A stretch of DNA of 62,420 bases from Lachnospiraceae bacterium (GTDB lineage Bacteria; Bacillota; Clostridia; Lachnospirales; Lachnospiraceae), in contig QOUV01000013.1 of assembly GCA_003862155.1 (NCBI GenBank), positions 1-62,420 of the forward strand, read 5' to 3'. Positions 24,869 to 32,847 of the stretch are shown here, in pieces. The notes below the pieces were generated by a model. It saw only the letters and a program-made list of their open reading frames with translations, did not search any database and was not told where the DNA came from. The first letter of the stretch is position 1. The number at the start of each line of letters is the position of its first letter. The position numbers and the translations under genes were made by a program.

Positions 24869-24914
24869 TTTGCTTCCTTCTCCTTGATTCGGATTTATAA
24901 TTTTATAACTTCTG

Positions 24915-24967
24915 TGGACAATTTTTCACAGCTATATTATTATACAACTACAGGAAAAATACTTCAA
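24915..24967. promoter_or_regulatory. overlapping divergent promoters of ackA and tmcAL
   Basis: Minus strand: TTGAAG (24967-24962), 17 bases, TATAAT (24944-24939). Plus strand: TGGACA (24915-24920), 17 bases, TATTAT (24938-24943). The two -10 elements occupy almost the same bases, so the promoters should exclude each other. Confidence 0.6.
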
Positions 24968-24985
24968 CAATGAAATAGGAGTCTT

Positions 24986-26284
24986 ATGTCACGCATTGGT
25001 ATCGTCGCAGAATTTAACCCGTTTCACACCGGGCACAAATATATAATCGATTATGCAAAGAATGTTCTCGGAGCTGATTCTGTAATTATCGCCCTCGGAA
25101 ATGAATTTACTCAGAGAGGCGGCATCGCAATAATCGACAGATACTCTCGTGCCAAGGCCGCCGTAGATGCCGGCGCTGATCTGGTCGTTGGAATGCCGGC
25201 CGCCTCCTCTTCAGGTGCGGACCTGGTCATCGGAATGCCTGTCGCTGCCTCCTGCGCGAGCGCCGAAATCTTTGCCGAGTGTGGCGTATGCCTGCTCGCC
25301 GCCTGCGGCTGCGACAAAATTGCCTGCGGCTTTGAGGGCGGAGATATTTCTCTTTTTAAAAAAACAGCAAAAGTTCTCTTAGAAGAGCCGGCTGCGTTTA
25401 AGGACGTACTACAGGCAGATTTAAAAAGCGGAATGAGCTTTCCATCTGCAAGAGAGGACGCGCTGAAAGCTTATTTTAATATCTGCTCTGCTTCCGTTCC
25501 TGCCAAAGACACCGATGCCTCCGCCATTTCATTTGATGATGCAATCTCAGAAATCGTCTCGAGCCCGAATAATATCCTCGCAGTCGAATACGAGAAAGCT
25601 ATTTTAAGGCACCACTTCGATATCGAACTTATTCCTGTAAAAAGACAGGGAACGAGCTACAATGATGCTCTAAGCGACGGAGAATTTGTATCCGCCACAT
25701 ATATAAGGCGTATGATTTACGATGGGAATTTAGACGCCGTCAAAAAGCATCTGACTGCATTTTCATATCAGGCTCTAAAAGATTCCCGTGGGAAAAATCT
25801 TCTCTTGTGTGATGACGACCTGAGTCTGCCTCTGCACCTGGCACTTCTGTCACACGATAATTACAGTGAATTTTCAGATGTCTCTGAAGAGCTCTCTGAC
25901 CGGATCAAAAGACTCCTTCCTCAGTTTACCGGCTTTACCCAGTTCACTATGCTTCTTAAGAACAAGAGCCTTACGGCTTCAAGGATAAGGCGCGCGCTGA
26001 TACATATCCTGCTCGGGATAAGAGATAAAGATATCTTTAGTCTTAGAGAAAAGGACTTTGTTCCATACCTTTGGATTTTAGACGCTTCCCCTGACGGGCT
26101 TTCGATGCTTAAGGGAATAAAAAAGTCCTGCTCTGCCCCACTGTTCTTCTCTGTGAACGAACTTCCAAATGGATTTACAGATAACAGACTCGATATGAAG
26201 GCTCTCGACTTAGTCCGCGCTCTCCGCATAGAAAAAAGCGGTCTACCCATTCCGAATGAGCGGCAGAGGAAGATCACATTCTGA
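24986..26284 (+). CDS. tmcAL: tRNA(Met) cytidine acetate ligase
   Basis: A 432-residue HIGH-type nucleotidyltransferase that uses acetate and ATP to form N4-acetylcytidine at the wobble base of elongator tRNA-Met. The ATP-binding VAEFNPFHTGHKYII is at residues 6-20, and GNEFTQRGG and AVEYEKAI follow. Residues 62-89 carry a tandem duplication (GADLVVGMPAA..., then GADLVIGMPVAA...); other members have one copy. Its acetate dependence fits well with its divergent partner ackA (inference). Confidence 0.9.
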   Translation: MSRIGIVAEFNPFHTGHKYIIDYAKNVLGADSVIIALGNEFTQRGGIAIIDRYSRAKAAVDAGADLVVGMPAASSSGADLVIGMPVAASCASAEIFAECGVCLLAACGCDKIACGFEGGDISLFKKTAKVLLEEPAAFKDVLQADLKSGMSFPSAREDALKAYFNICSASVPAKDTDASAISFDDAISEIVSSPNNILAVEYEKAILRHHFDIELIPVKRQGTSYNDALSDGEFVSATYIRRMIYDGNLDAVKKHLTAFSYQALKDSRGKNLLLCDDDLSLPLHLALLSHDNYSEFSDVSEELSDRIKRLLPQFTGFTQFTMLLKNKSLTASRIRRALIHILLGIRDKDIFSLREKDFVPYLWILDASPDGLSMLKGIKKSCSAPLFFSVNELPNGFTDNRLDMKALDLVRALRIEKSGLPIPNERQRKITF

Positions 26285-26398
26285 TCAGCCGCGGCATTTA
26301 TATTGTGGTTCCATCAGCCTGATATTTCACCGGCAATTATTCCAGTGAATCCGGCAGCCTGGAAGCAGTCAGGCAAGTTCAGTGTCCTTAACCCCATC

Positions 26399-26420
26399 GC
26401 CCCCCCATGCGGGGCTTTTT
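26399..26420 (+). terminator. terminator downstream of tmcAL
   Basis: GCCCC, loop CCCATGC, GGGGC, then TTTTT, about 115 bases beyond the tmcAL stop. The intervening 26285-26398 shows no gene. Confidence 0.6.
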
Positions 26421-26483
26421 CGTCACCATTGCCGCTTTTTCACAAGGCAAAATCCAGCGCTGGCACATATGGCTTTGCATCAA

Positions 26484-26655
26484 GAAGCAGCGCCGCAGAT
26501 AGAGACGGGCTCGCGACATTAGGATTTTTCGTCGCGAGCGTGCGCGATGTTGCCGCCCGGGTGACCATTTTTTGCATGGGCGGTTTATAATGCTCTCGCT
26601 TCGTCCTTCGGACTCGCGACAGCATAACAACCGCTCCAACCGTCCCTACTGTCCC
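26484..26655. repeat. GC-rich palindromic element, copy B
   Basis: 26484-26558 matches 43069-43142 (GAAGCAGCGCCGCAGAT, then TAGGATTTTTC, GTGCGC and TGCCGCCC). Its reverse complement matches the right arm of the element at 4402-4632 (GTCACCCGGGC, CGACGAAAAA). Internally it has GCTCGCGAC/GTCGCGAGC (26508-26538) and CCGCCC/GGGCGG inverted repeats. It ends with AACCGTCCCTACTGTCCC (26638-26655), the exact inverse of 42982-42999, touching the rlmH stop codon. Confidence 0.65.
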
Positions 26656-27134
26656 TATTTGTGATAGGGCTCGTGGTTTATGATCCGGAACGACCTGTAG
26701 ATCTGCTCCAAGAGTATCACTCTCATCAGCTGGTGAGGGAAGGTCAGCCTTGAAAATGAAAGTGAGTAGTCGGCACGCTTCATGACTTCTTCCGAGAGCC
26801 CAAGGGAACCTCCGATCACAAAAGCAATGTGGCTTTTCCCAGAAATGGCAAGCTCTGCGATTTTTGCAGCAAGCTTTACAGAGGTAAGCTCCTCGCCCCC
26901 AATCGCTAAAGCAACGACGAAGGCAGAATCGGGGATTTTTGCCAGAAGACGCTCTCCCTCTATCAGCTTAATCTTTGACTCCTCAGCCTCAGATGCGTTC
27001 TCAGGAGTCTTTTCGTCCTTAACCTCGACTATCTCAAGCTTCGCGTAACGCGACAGCCGCTTTGAGTATTCGGCTATCGCGTCACGGAAAAATTTTTCTT
27101 TTACTTTTCCAACACAGTAAATAGAGATTTTCAT
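26655..27134 (-). CDS. rlmH: 23S rRNA (pseudouridine1915-N3)-methyltransferase
   Basis: A 159-residue SPOUT methyltransferase that modifies helix 69. VGKVKEKFF near the start, [13 protein letters not shown] (SAM knot) and the C-terminal [19 protein letters not shown] plus NHEPYHK are diagnostic. The length is standard. It lies seven bases after the AICAR transformylase gene and ends in an interspersed repeat. Confidence 0.96.
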   Translation of the reverse strand: MKISIYCVGKVKEKFFRDAIAEYSKRLSRYAKLEIVEVKDEKTPENASEAEESKIKLIEGERLLAKIPDSAFVVALAIGGEELTSVKLAAKIAELAISGKSHIAFVIGGSLGLSEEVMKRADYSLSFSRLTFPHQLMRVILLEQIYRSFRIINHEPYHK

Positions 27135-27141
27135 AGGGATA

Positions 27142-28323
27142 TCAATGGTGGAATAATCTAATACCAGTGAACGACATTACCATATCGTACTTATCGCAGA
27201 CTGAGATTACGTTGTCGTCGCGGATCGAGCCGCCCGGCTCAGCGATGTACTTGACGCCTGACTTGTGGGCACGCTCGATGTTGTCACCGAACGGGAAAAA
27301 TGCGTCTGATCCAAGTGTTACGCCGGTGTTTTTGTCAAGCCATGCTCTCTTCTCTTCTTTAGTGAAGACGTCCGGTTTCTCAGTAAAGACATTCTGCCAT
27401 GAGCCTTCTGCGAGAAGGTCCTCGTACTCATCGCCGATGTAGAGGTCGATCGCGTTGTCCCTGTCGGCTCTGTGGATGCTCTCCTTGAATGGAAGGTTTA
27501 ATACCTTCGGGCACTGACGGAGCCACCAGTTGTCAGCCTTGCTTCCTGCAAGCCTTGTGCAGTGGATACGCGACTGCTGGCCTGCGCCGATGCCGATAGC
27601 CTGACCGTTCTTTACATAGCAGACTGAGTTACTCTGGGTATATTTTAAAGTGATCATCGAGATGGCAAGGTCTCTCCTGGCTGCCTCAGGAAGGTCCTTA
27701 TTCTTCGTTACGATATTGTCGAAGAAGTCAGGTCCTATGTTAAGCTCGTTTCTGCCCTGCTCGAAAGTGACGCCGAAGACCTGCTTTTTTTCGACCTTAG
27801 CAGGAACATAGTCAGGATCTATCTGTATAATATTGTAGTTGCCTTTTTTCTTGGCCTTAAGGATCTCGAGGGCTTCAGGCTCGTATCCCGGAGCGATCAC
27901 ACCGTCTGAGACTTCTCTCTTTATGATCTTTGCGGTTGGAACATCGCAGACATCAGAGAGGGAAATGAAGTCGCCGAACGATGACATACGGTCAGCGCCC
28001 CTGGCTCTGGCATAGGCATTTGCGAGCGGTGAAAACTCCATGTCCATATCGTCGACCCAGTAGATCTTTCTCTCGACATCCGAGAGAGGAAGGCCAACTG
28101 CAGCGCCTGCCGGTGAAACATGCTTGAATGAGGCAGCTGACGGAAGACCGGTGGCCTTCTTCATCTCTGAAACGAGCTGCCAGCCGTTTAAAGCATCCAG
28201 GAAATTGATGTATCCTGGTCTGCCGTTTAAAACTGTAACAGGAAGATCTGAACCGTCCTCCATGTAAATTCTGGATGGCTTCTGATTCGGGTTGCAGCCG
28301 TACTTTAAAGCAAATTCTTTCAT
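27142..28323 (-). CDS. stand-alone AICAR formyltransferase
   Basis: A 393-residue protein corresponding only to the transformylase half of PurH; the N-terminal IMP cyclohydrolase domain is absent. It transfers a formyl group from 10-formyl-THF to [30 protein letters not shown] with the catalytic His, LKYTQSNSV and [15 protein letters not shown] are typical. ATG 28323 follows AAGGAAAAGG. The next step is supplied by the PurO-type protein encoded just upstream. Confidence 0.92.
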   Translation of the reverse strand: MKEFALKYGCNPNQKPSRIYMEDGSDLPVTVLNGRPGYINFLDALNGWQLVSEMKKATGLPSAASFKHVSPAGAAVGLPLSDVERKIYWVDDMDMEFSPLANAYARARGADRMSSFGDFISLSDVCDVPTAKIIKREVSDGVIAPGYEPEALEILKAKKKGNYNIIQIDPDYVPAKVEKKQVFGVTFEQGRNELNIGPDFFDNIVTKNKDLPEAARRDLAISMITLKYTQSNSVCYVKNGQAIGIGAGQQSRIHCTRLAGSKADNWWLRQCPKVLNLPFKESIHRADRDNAIDLYIGDEYEDLLAEGSWQNVFTEKPDVFTKEEKRAWLDKNTGVTLGSDAFFPFGDNIERAHKSGVKYIAEPGGSIRDDNVISVCDKYDMVMSFTGIRLFHH

Positions 28324-28365
28324 TTTCCTTTTCCTTTCCATTAAGCTGATTGGTCAAACAATATT

Positions 28366-29082
28366 TTACTTATTTTTGTTAACAATCCTGGTCTGATATT
28401 TTCCAGAGGCGATGTCGATAAAGCGGACAAAAAGCGAGACCTTGTTGTCCTGATTTAAATTCTTCCAGACGAGCTCAGTAAATGAATCGATGTCGCCCGT
28501 AATGTCGACAGGAGTCGGCTCACCTTCGAATGAAGGAAGCGGGTTTCCGTCGCCCATGTAGGTGTGAATGAAGCGGCCCTCTCCAGCCTTTGGCTTGTCA
28601 TAGGAGAACGTGTATCTGTCCGTGCAGGACGGATCCATCATATCGCTCTTTAAGATCGACATCTGGTAAGAGTAGTCACCATTTTCGATGTGAAGATCTG
28701 CGGAAATACGAGGCGTGTAGTTCGGCTCATCAGGCTCGAACTCTCTCGAACGAAGAGACTGCTCAAACGTAAGGCCCTTCTTTATGCCATCAAAGATCGT
28801 ATCGGTCTGGTCGCCATTGGTTACGATAGTATCATCTCCAAGGACTCTTACCGGAGCATAGATAATAAGAGACGGGTCCTCAAGTTTTGCCGGGTCAAAG
28901 GCCTCTGTCCTTATTCCCTCGTCATCGCTCTCTTTAAAAATCCTGTTTCTCGAGTTCGATGACCTTCCCATAATAAAATAGGCAGTCACTGCTGACTTTC
29001 CATCTTCTGATCGTCCGACTACGATTCCACGGCCCGGATAGACATTTCCGGAAAGCTCCTTTCCAAGTGATCTCAGTTCCAT
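28366..29082 (-). CDS. purO: IMP cyclohydrolase, PurO family
   Basis: A 238-residue protein of the archaeal-type cyclohydrolase family, closing FAICAR to IMP. Characteristic segments are NVYPGRGIVVGRS, the FIMGRSSNSRNR motif, NGDQTDTI and YTPRISA. Together with the AICAR formyltransferase 42 bases downstream it replaces bifunctional PurH. The activity is inferred from family membership and context. Confidence 0.88.
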   Translation of the reverse strand: MELRSLGKELSGNVYPGRGIVVGRSEDGKSAVTAYFIMGRSSNSRNRIFKESDDEGIRTEAFDPAKLEDPSLIIYAPVRVLGDDTIVTNGDQTDTIFDGIKKGLTFEQSLRSREFEPDEPNYTPRISADLHIENGDYSYQMSILKSDMMDPSCTDRYTFSYDKPKAGEGRFIHTYMGDGNPLPSFEGEPTPVDITGDIDSFTELVWKNLNQDNKVSLFVRFIDIASGKYQTRIVNKNK

Positions 29083-29120
29083 TTTTCCTCCAATCTTATT
29101 TTCATATTTTTACAAAATAT

Positions 29121-29157
29121 AAGCGTGATGAGGAGCAATAAGCTCCCCACCGCGCCT
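29121..29157 (-). terminator. strong hairpin between the permease and purO
   Basis: On the minus strand a 16-bp stem with one mismatch (AGGCGCGGTGGGGAGC pairing with GCTCCTCATCACGCTT, wobbles included) and a 5-base loop is followed by ATATTTTG. It could attenuate read-through from the permease gene into purO and the genes after it. Confidence 0.5.
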
Positions 29158-29171
29158 GAATGATTTTTCTG

Positions 29172-30554
29172 TTATCTTGGAATTAATATGTATTTTAGAA
29201 TAAAGAGCACAGCCAGGACATACATCAGGATCGTGACTCTCTTCTTCTCCTTCATGAATGTGTTGCAGATGGTGTTGATGATAACATATGAAATGATACC
29301 GATCGAGATACCCTCTGAAATGCTGTAGAACATCGGCATTGCGATTATCGCAAGGTAAGCCGGGATTGCTTCTCTGAAGTCGTTGAAGTCGATCTTTAAT
29401 ACGGCTGAGAGCATCAGGAAACCAACGAATATGAGGGCTGGTGATGTAGCAAATCCAGGGATTGCTGTAAATATAGGTGAGAAGAACATTGCGACGATGA
29501 ACAGAAGACCTGTAGTAAGTGATGTAAGTCCTGTACGTCCGCCGGCGCCGACACCTGCAGCAGACTCAACGAAGGTAGTTGTTGTCGAAGTACCGAAAAC
29601 AGCACCGACAGAGGTAGCGCATGCATCTGCGAGAAGAGCACCCTTGATGTGAGGAAGTTTTCCGTTCTTGTCGAGGAAGCCAGCCTTCTCTGAGCATCCA
29701 ACGAGAGTTCCGATCGTATCGAAAATATCTACGAACAGAAATGAGAAGCAGACTGTGATGAAGTTGAACACGCCCTTGTCATTCATCGTGGCAAAGCCCT
29801 TGAAGCACTGTCCGAATGTGTTGCCAAATTTGGAGAAATCAGTAAATACAGCTGTCGGGAAAACTGAGTAGAACCCCTTTTCTGGATTCGGCACATAAAT
29901 TCCAACAGCCTGAAAGATCATTCCGATAATCCAGGTGATGATGATTCCATAGAGAACTGCTCCTGTGATCCCTCTGATGTAGAGGATTGAGATTACCATA
30001 AGACCGATCAGGGCCAGCAGCGCAAAAGAACCTGCCTGATGCCAGTTTTTCCTGAAGTCTACATAGGTTACGAATGTAGAAGGTGAATCTGCGATAAGCT
30101 TTCCATCCTGAAGACCGATGAAAGCTACGAAAAGTCCGATACCAGCGGAAACGCCCTGTTTTAAAGTGGATGGAATTGCATTAAAAATAGCTTCACGAAC
30201 ATTAGTAAGTGAAAGGACAATGAATACGATTCCTTCGATAAATACGGCTGCAAGAGCTACCTGCCAGCTGTATCCCATGTTCTTGCATACGGTGTATGCG
30301 AAAAATGCGTTGAGTCCCATGCCAGGTGCAAGAGCGAACGGGTAATTTGCCATGAAGCACATGCACAGAGTACCGAAGCAGGAGGCAAGACAGGTCGCGA
30401 TAAGAACTGCCGTCGAATCCATTCCCGTGCTCGAGAGGATATTCGGGTTAACAGCCAGGATATACGCCATCGTCATAAATGTAGTGATGCCGGCCATTAT
30501 CTCGGTCTTGACATTCGTACCATTTTCCTTTAAATGAAATGCTTTTTCCAACAT
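29172..30554 (-). CDS. NCS2/AzgA-family purine permease
   Basis: A 460-residue transporter with about 12 to 14 membrane segments. EIMAGITTFMTMAYILAVNP (19-38), LAPGMGLNAFFAY and the SGIG-like GVSAGIGLFVAFIGLQ are characteristic of the AzgA/PbuG branch, which imports hypoxanthine, guanine or adenine by proton symport. It lies in a purine operon. No purine riboswitch was found in its 50-bp upstream gap. Confidence 0.92.
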   Translation of the reverse strand: MLEKAFHLKENGTNVKTEIMAGITTFMTMAYILAVNPNILSSTGMDSTAVLIATCLASCFGTLCMCFMANYPFALAPGMGLNAFFAYTVCKNMGYSWQVALAAVFIEGIVFIVLSLTNVREAIFNAIPSTLKQGVSAGIGLFVAFIGLQDGKLIADSPSTFVTYVDFRKNWHQAGSFALLALIGLMVISILYIRGITGAVLYGIIITWIIGMIFQAVGIYVPNPEKGFYSVFPTAVFTDFSKFGNTFGQCFKGFATMNDKGVFNFITVCFSFLFVDIFDTIGTLVGCSEKAGFLDKNGKLPHIKGALLADACATSVGAVFGTSTTTTFVESAAGVGAGGRTGLTSLTTGLLFIVAMFFSPIFTAIPGFATSPALIFVGFLMLSAVLKIDFNDFREAIPAYLAIIAMPMFYSISEGISIGIISYVIINTICNTFMKEKKRVTILMYVLAVLFILKYILIPR

Positions 30555-30603
30555 TTGTTTTTAGTCCCTTCTAATAATTGTTTTCGAAAAATGTCTTCGT
30601 TTT

Positions 30604-31224
30604 TTAAATTCCTTTGCTCTCCTCAAAAACCGACTTCGTCAGCTTGTAAATATCGTTGGCCTTCTTCTGGGCCTTGAATCCCTTTGAAAGAGCGATATTG
30701 TACTCGTTCTTATCAGCTGACTCCGCAAAAGCCTTGTAGAGTCTCGCGTACTCTATGGCCTTAAGTCCTGCCGGCTTAACTGCCTCCTTCACCTTCTTCT
30801 TGAGCTCGTCTGAAAGCTTCGCCTTCTTCTTTGGTTCAGCCTTCTTCTCAACAGGCTGCTCCTGACTTGTCTGCTTTGCAAAAGCAGCTCTGGCCTCTTT
30901 CAAGACCTCAGGATTGATCTTTGGCTTCTTAGGTTCAGCCACAGATTTCCCCGGCTCGGCCTCAGGCTTTGCGGGCGCGGCTTTTGCCTTCTTTTCCTCA
31001 GACTTTGCAGACTCAGCTTTTGGCTTTTCCGGCTCAGCCGCAGGATTTTTCGTCTCAGGCTTTGCGGGCTGCGGTTTCGTTTCTTCAAGCATGCTGGTGA
31101 TCTGGACCGGGAGCTTTGAAGTATCGCCGGTGACAAAAAATATCGCGTCACCCTCGACACCCTTCTCGATCTCCCTGACTCCTTCGGCGCCAACAGTCTT
31201 GTAGTCAATGATGTAGACTTTCAT
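30604..31224 (-). CDS. PIN-like fragment protein with Lys/Pro/Ala/Glu-rich linker
   Basis: A 206-residue protein. Residues 1-47 (KVYIIDYKTVGAEGVREIEKG, GDAIFFVTGD) resemble the first strands of PIN-like nuclease domains that begin with a DxxNV-type motif, but the key Asn is Thr-Val here and the rest of the fold is missing. Residues about 50-135 are low-complexity PAKPE/KKAEP repeats. The C-terminal 60 residues (EYNIALSKGFKAQKKANDIYKL) resemble the tail of the same PIN-like family. ATG 31224 follows AGGAGTC. Function unknown; probably not a nuclease. Confidence 0.65.
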   Translation of the reverse strand: MKVYIIDYKTVGAEGVREIEKGVEGDAIFFVTGDTSKLPVQITSMLEETKPQPAKPETKNPAAEPEKPKAESAKSEEKKAKAAPAKPEAEPGKSVAEPKKPKINPEVLKEARAAFAKQTSQEQPVEKKAEPKKKAKLSDELKKKVKEAVKPAGLKAIEYARLYKAFAESADKNEYNIALSKGFKAQKKANDIYKLTKSVFEESKGI

Positions 31225-31303
31225 AAAAACTTGACTCCTTAATTGTAAAATTGAAATCAACCCAAATACTATAACTTATTTGCATAAAAAATGAAAGACT
31301 TTA

Positions 31304-31339
31304 ATTGAAAAAGGCAGGCCGCAACATTCGGCCCGCCTT
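31304..31339 (-). terminator. intrinsic terminator after gltD
   Basis: On the minus strand AGGCGGGCCG, loop AATGTTG, CGGCCTGCCT, then TTTTTC. It separates gltBD from the PIN-like gene. Confidence 0.85.
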
Positions 31340-31347
31340 GAAAAACA

Positions 31348-32832
31348 TCAAAGATTTGAATATCCCATCAAAAATTCATCGACTTCTCTTGCGCACTTCC
31401 GCCCTTCAGCAATCGCCTTTACGACAAGCGACTGGCCTGTGTGCATATCACCGGCGGTAAACACTTTATTTACGGAGGTCGCGTGGCTTCCGTCTTTTCC
31501 TGCAACGTTCGTCCTCTTGTCAAGCTCGACTTTGAAGGCGTCTGTCACATATTTTTCGGAGCCGAGAAAGCCTGCTGCAATAAGAACAAGCTGGCACGGA
31601 ACTTCCTTTTCGCTGCCCTCAATTGGCGTCATGTTGAGGCGCCCGGTCTTCGGATCCTTCTTTGCCTCGAGTGAGACGAGGACAACCGAGTGAAGATTTC
31701 CCTTCTTGTCCTTTTTGTACTCTTTTACAGTGGTCTGGTAAATACGCGGATCGTGGCCAAATACCGCGATGGCCTCTTCCTGGCCATAGTCGGTCTTTAA
31801 GACCTTAGGCCACTCTGGCCAGCTGTTTAAAGCAGTACGCTGAACCGGTGGAGCCGGCATCATCTCAAGCTGTGTCACAGACTTTGCGCCGTGCCTCATG
31901 CAGGTTCCAACGCAGTCGTTTCCAGTGTCGCCGCCTCCGATCACAATTACGTCCCTGCCCTTTGCAGAGATGTAATCGCCTTCCGGAACAGCATTGGCAT
32001 TTAATGCCTTTGTCGTAGAAGTCAGAAAATCCACGGCAAAGTATATGCCCTTCGCATCGCGTCCCGGAGCATTTATATCTCTCGGGTGGGAGGCACCGCA
32101 GCACAATACCACGGCATCGTATTTTTTGGTAAGGTCGGCTGCTTTAAGAGAATGTCCGGCGTCGGCATTTGTCACAAAGGTTATTCCCTCATCTTCCATT
32201 ACCTTTACTTTTCTGTCGATTATGCCCTTCTCGAGCTTCATATTCGGGATGCCGTATCTCAAAAGTCCTCCGACCTTGTCGTGTCTCTCATAGACTGTTA
32301 CGAGGTGACCTCTCTGGTTCAGCTGATCTGCGACTGCAAGTCCGGAAGGGCCGCTTCCGATCACGGCCACTTTTTTGCCGGTGCGGACCTTAGGCGGACG
32401 GGCCTTTGCGATACCATGCTCGTAGGCGTATTCGATTATCGCTCTCTCATTTTCCTTTGTGGAAACCGGGTCAGAATACACGCCGTTAGTGCAGGCCTTT
32501 TCGCAGAGGGCCGGGCATACGCGGCTTGTAAATTCAGGGAAATTCGAGGTCTTGTGCAGTCTGAAATATGCCTGCTCATAGTTCCCGTGATAGACGAGGT
32601 CGTTCCACTCCGGTATCAGGTTATTCAGCGGACAGCCCGAGGTCATTCCCATTATATTGCATCCGTACTGGCAGAACGGCACGCCGCAGTCCATGCACCT
32701 CGCGCCCTGGATAGACTGTTTCTCATATGTCAGTGGCTTGTGGAACTCGTGGAAGTCCTTGATTCTCTCCTTCGGAGGGAGCGCCTCTGATTCTTCTCTT
32801 TTATAATCTAAAAATCCTGTTGGCTTACCCAT
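31348..32832 (-). CDS. gltD: glutamate synthase small subunit
   Basis: A 494-residue NADPH-dependent subunit that passes electrons to GltB. The N-terminal cysteines (RCMDCGVPFCQYGC and FTSRVCPALCEKAC) bind Fe-S clusters. VIGSGPSGLAVAD is the FAD fold and VIVIGGGDTGNDCVG the NADPH fold. It follows gltB by 15 bases and ends at a strong terminator. Confidence 0.96.
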   Translation of the reverse strand: MGKPTGFLDYKREESEALPPKERIKDFHEFHKPLTYEKQSIQGARCMDCGVPFCQYGCNIMGMTSGCPLNNLIPEWNDLVYHGNYEQAYFRLHKTSNFPEFTSRVCPALCEKACTNGVYSDPVSTKENERAIIEYAYEHGIAKARPPKVRTGKKVAVIGSGPSGLAVADQLNQRGHLVTVYERHDKVGGLLRYGIPNMKLEKGIIDRKVKVMEDEGITFVTNADAGHSLKAADLTKKYDAVVLCCGASHPRDINAPGRDAKGIYFAVDFLTSTTKALNANAVPEGDYISAKGRDVIVIGGGDTGNDCVGTCMRHGAKSVTQLEMMPAPPVQRTALNSWPEWPKVLKTDYGQEEAIAVFGHDPRIYQTTVKEYKKDKKGNLHSVVLVSLEAKKDPKTGRLNMTPIEGSEKEVPCQLVLIAAGFLGSEKYVTDAFKVELDKRTNVAGKDGSHATSVNKVFTAGDMHTGQSLVVKAIAEGRKCAREVDEFLMGYSNL

Positions 32833-32847
32833 GACTTCTCCTTTCCA

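Noticed and set aside
30914-31204. Plus-strand frame rich in Gly, Ala, Phe and Ser
   Set aside because: It is the mirror of the Lys/Pro/Ala/Glu-rich linker of the minus-strand gene, whose codon pattern keeps the other strand open.
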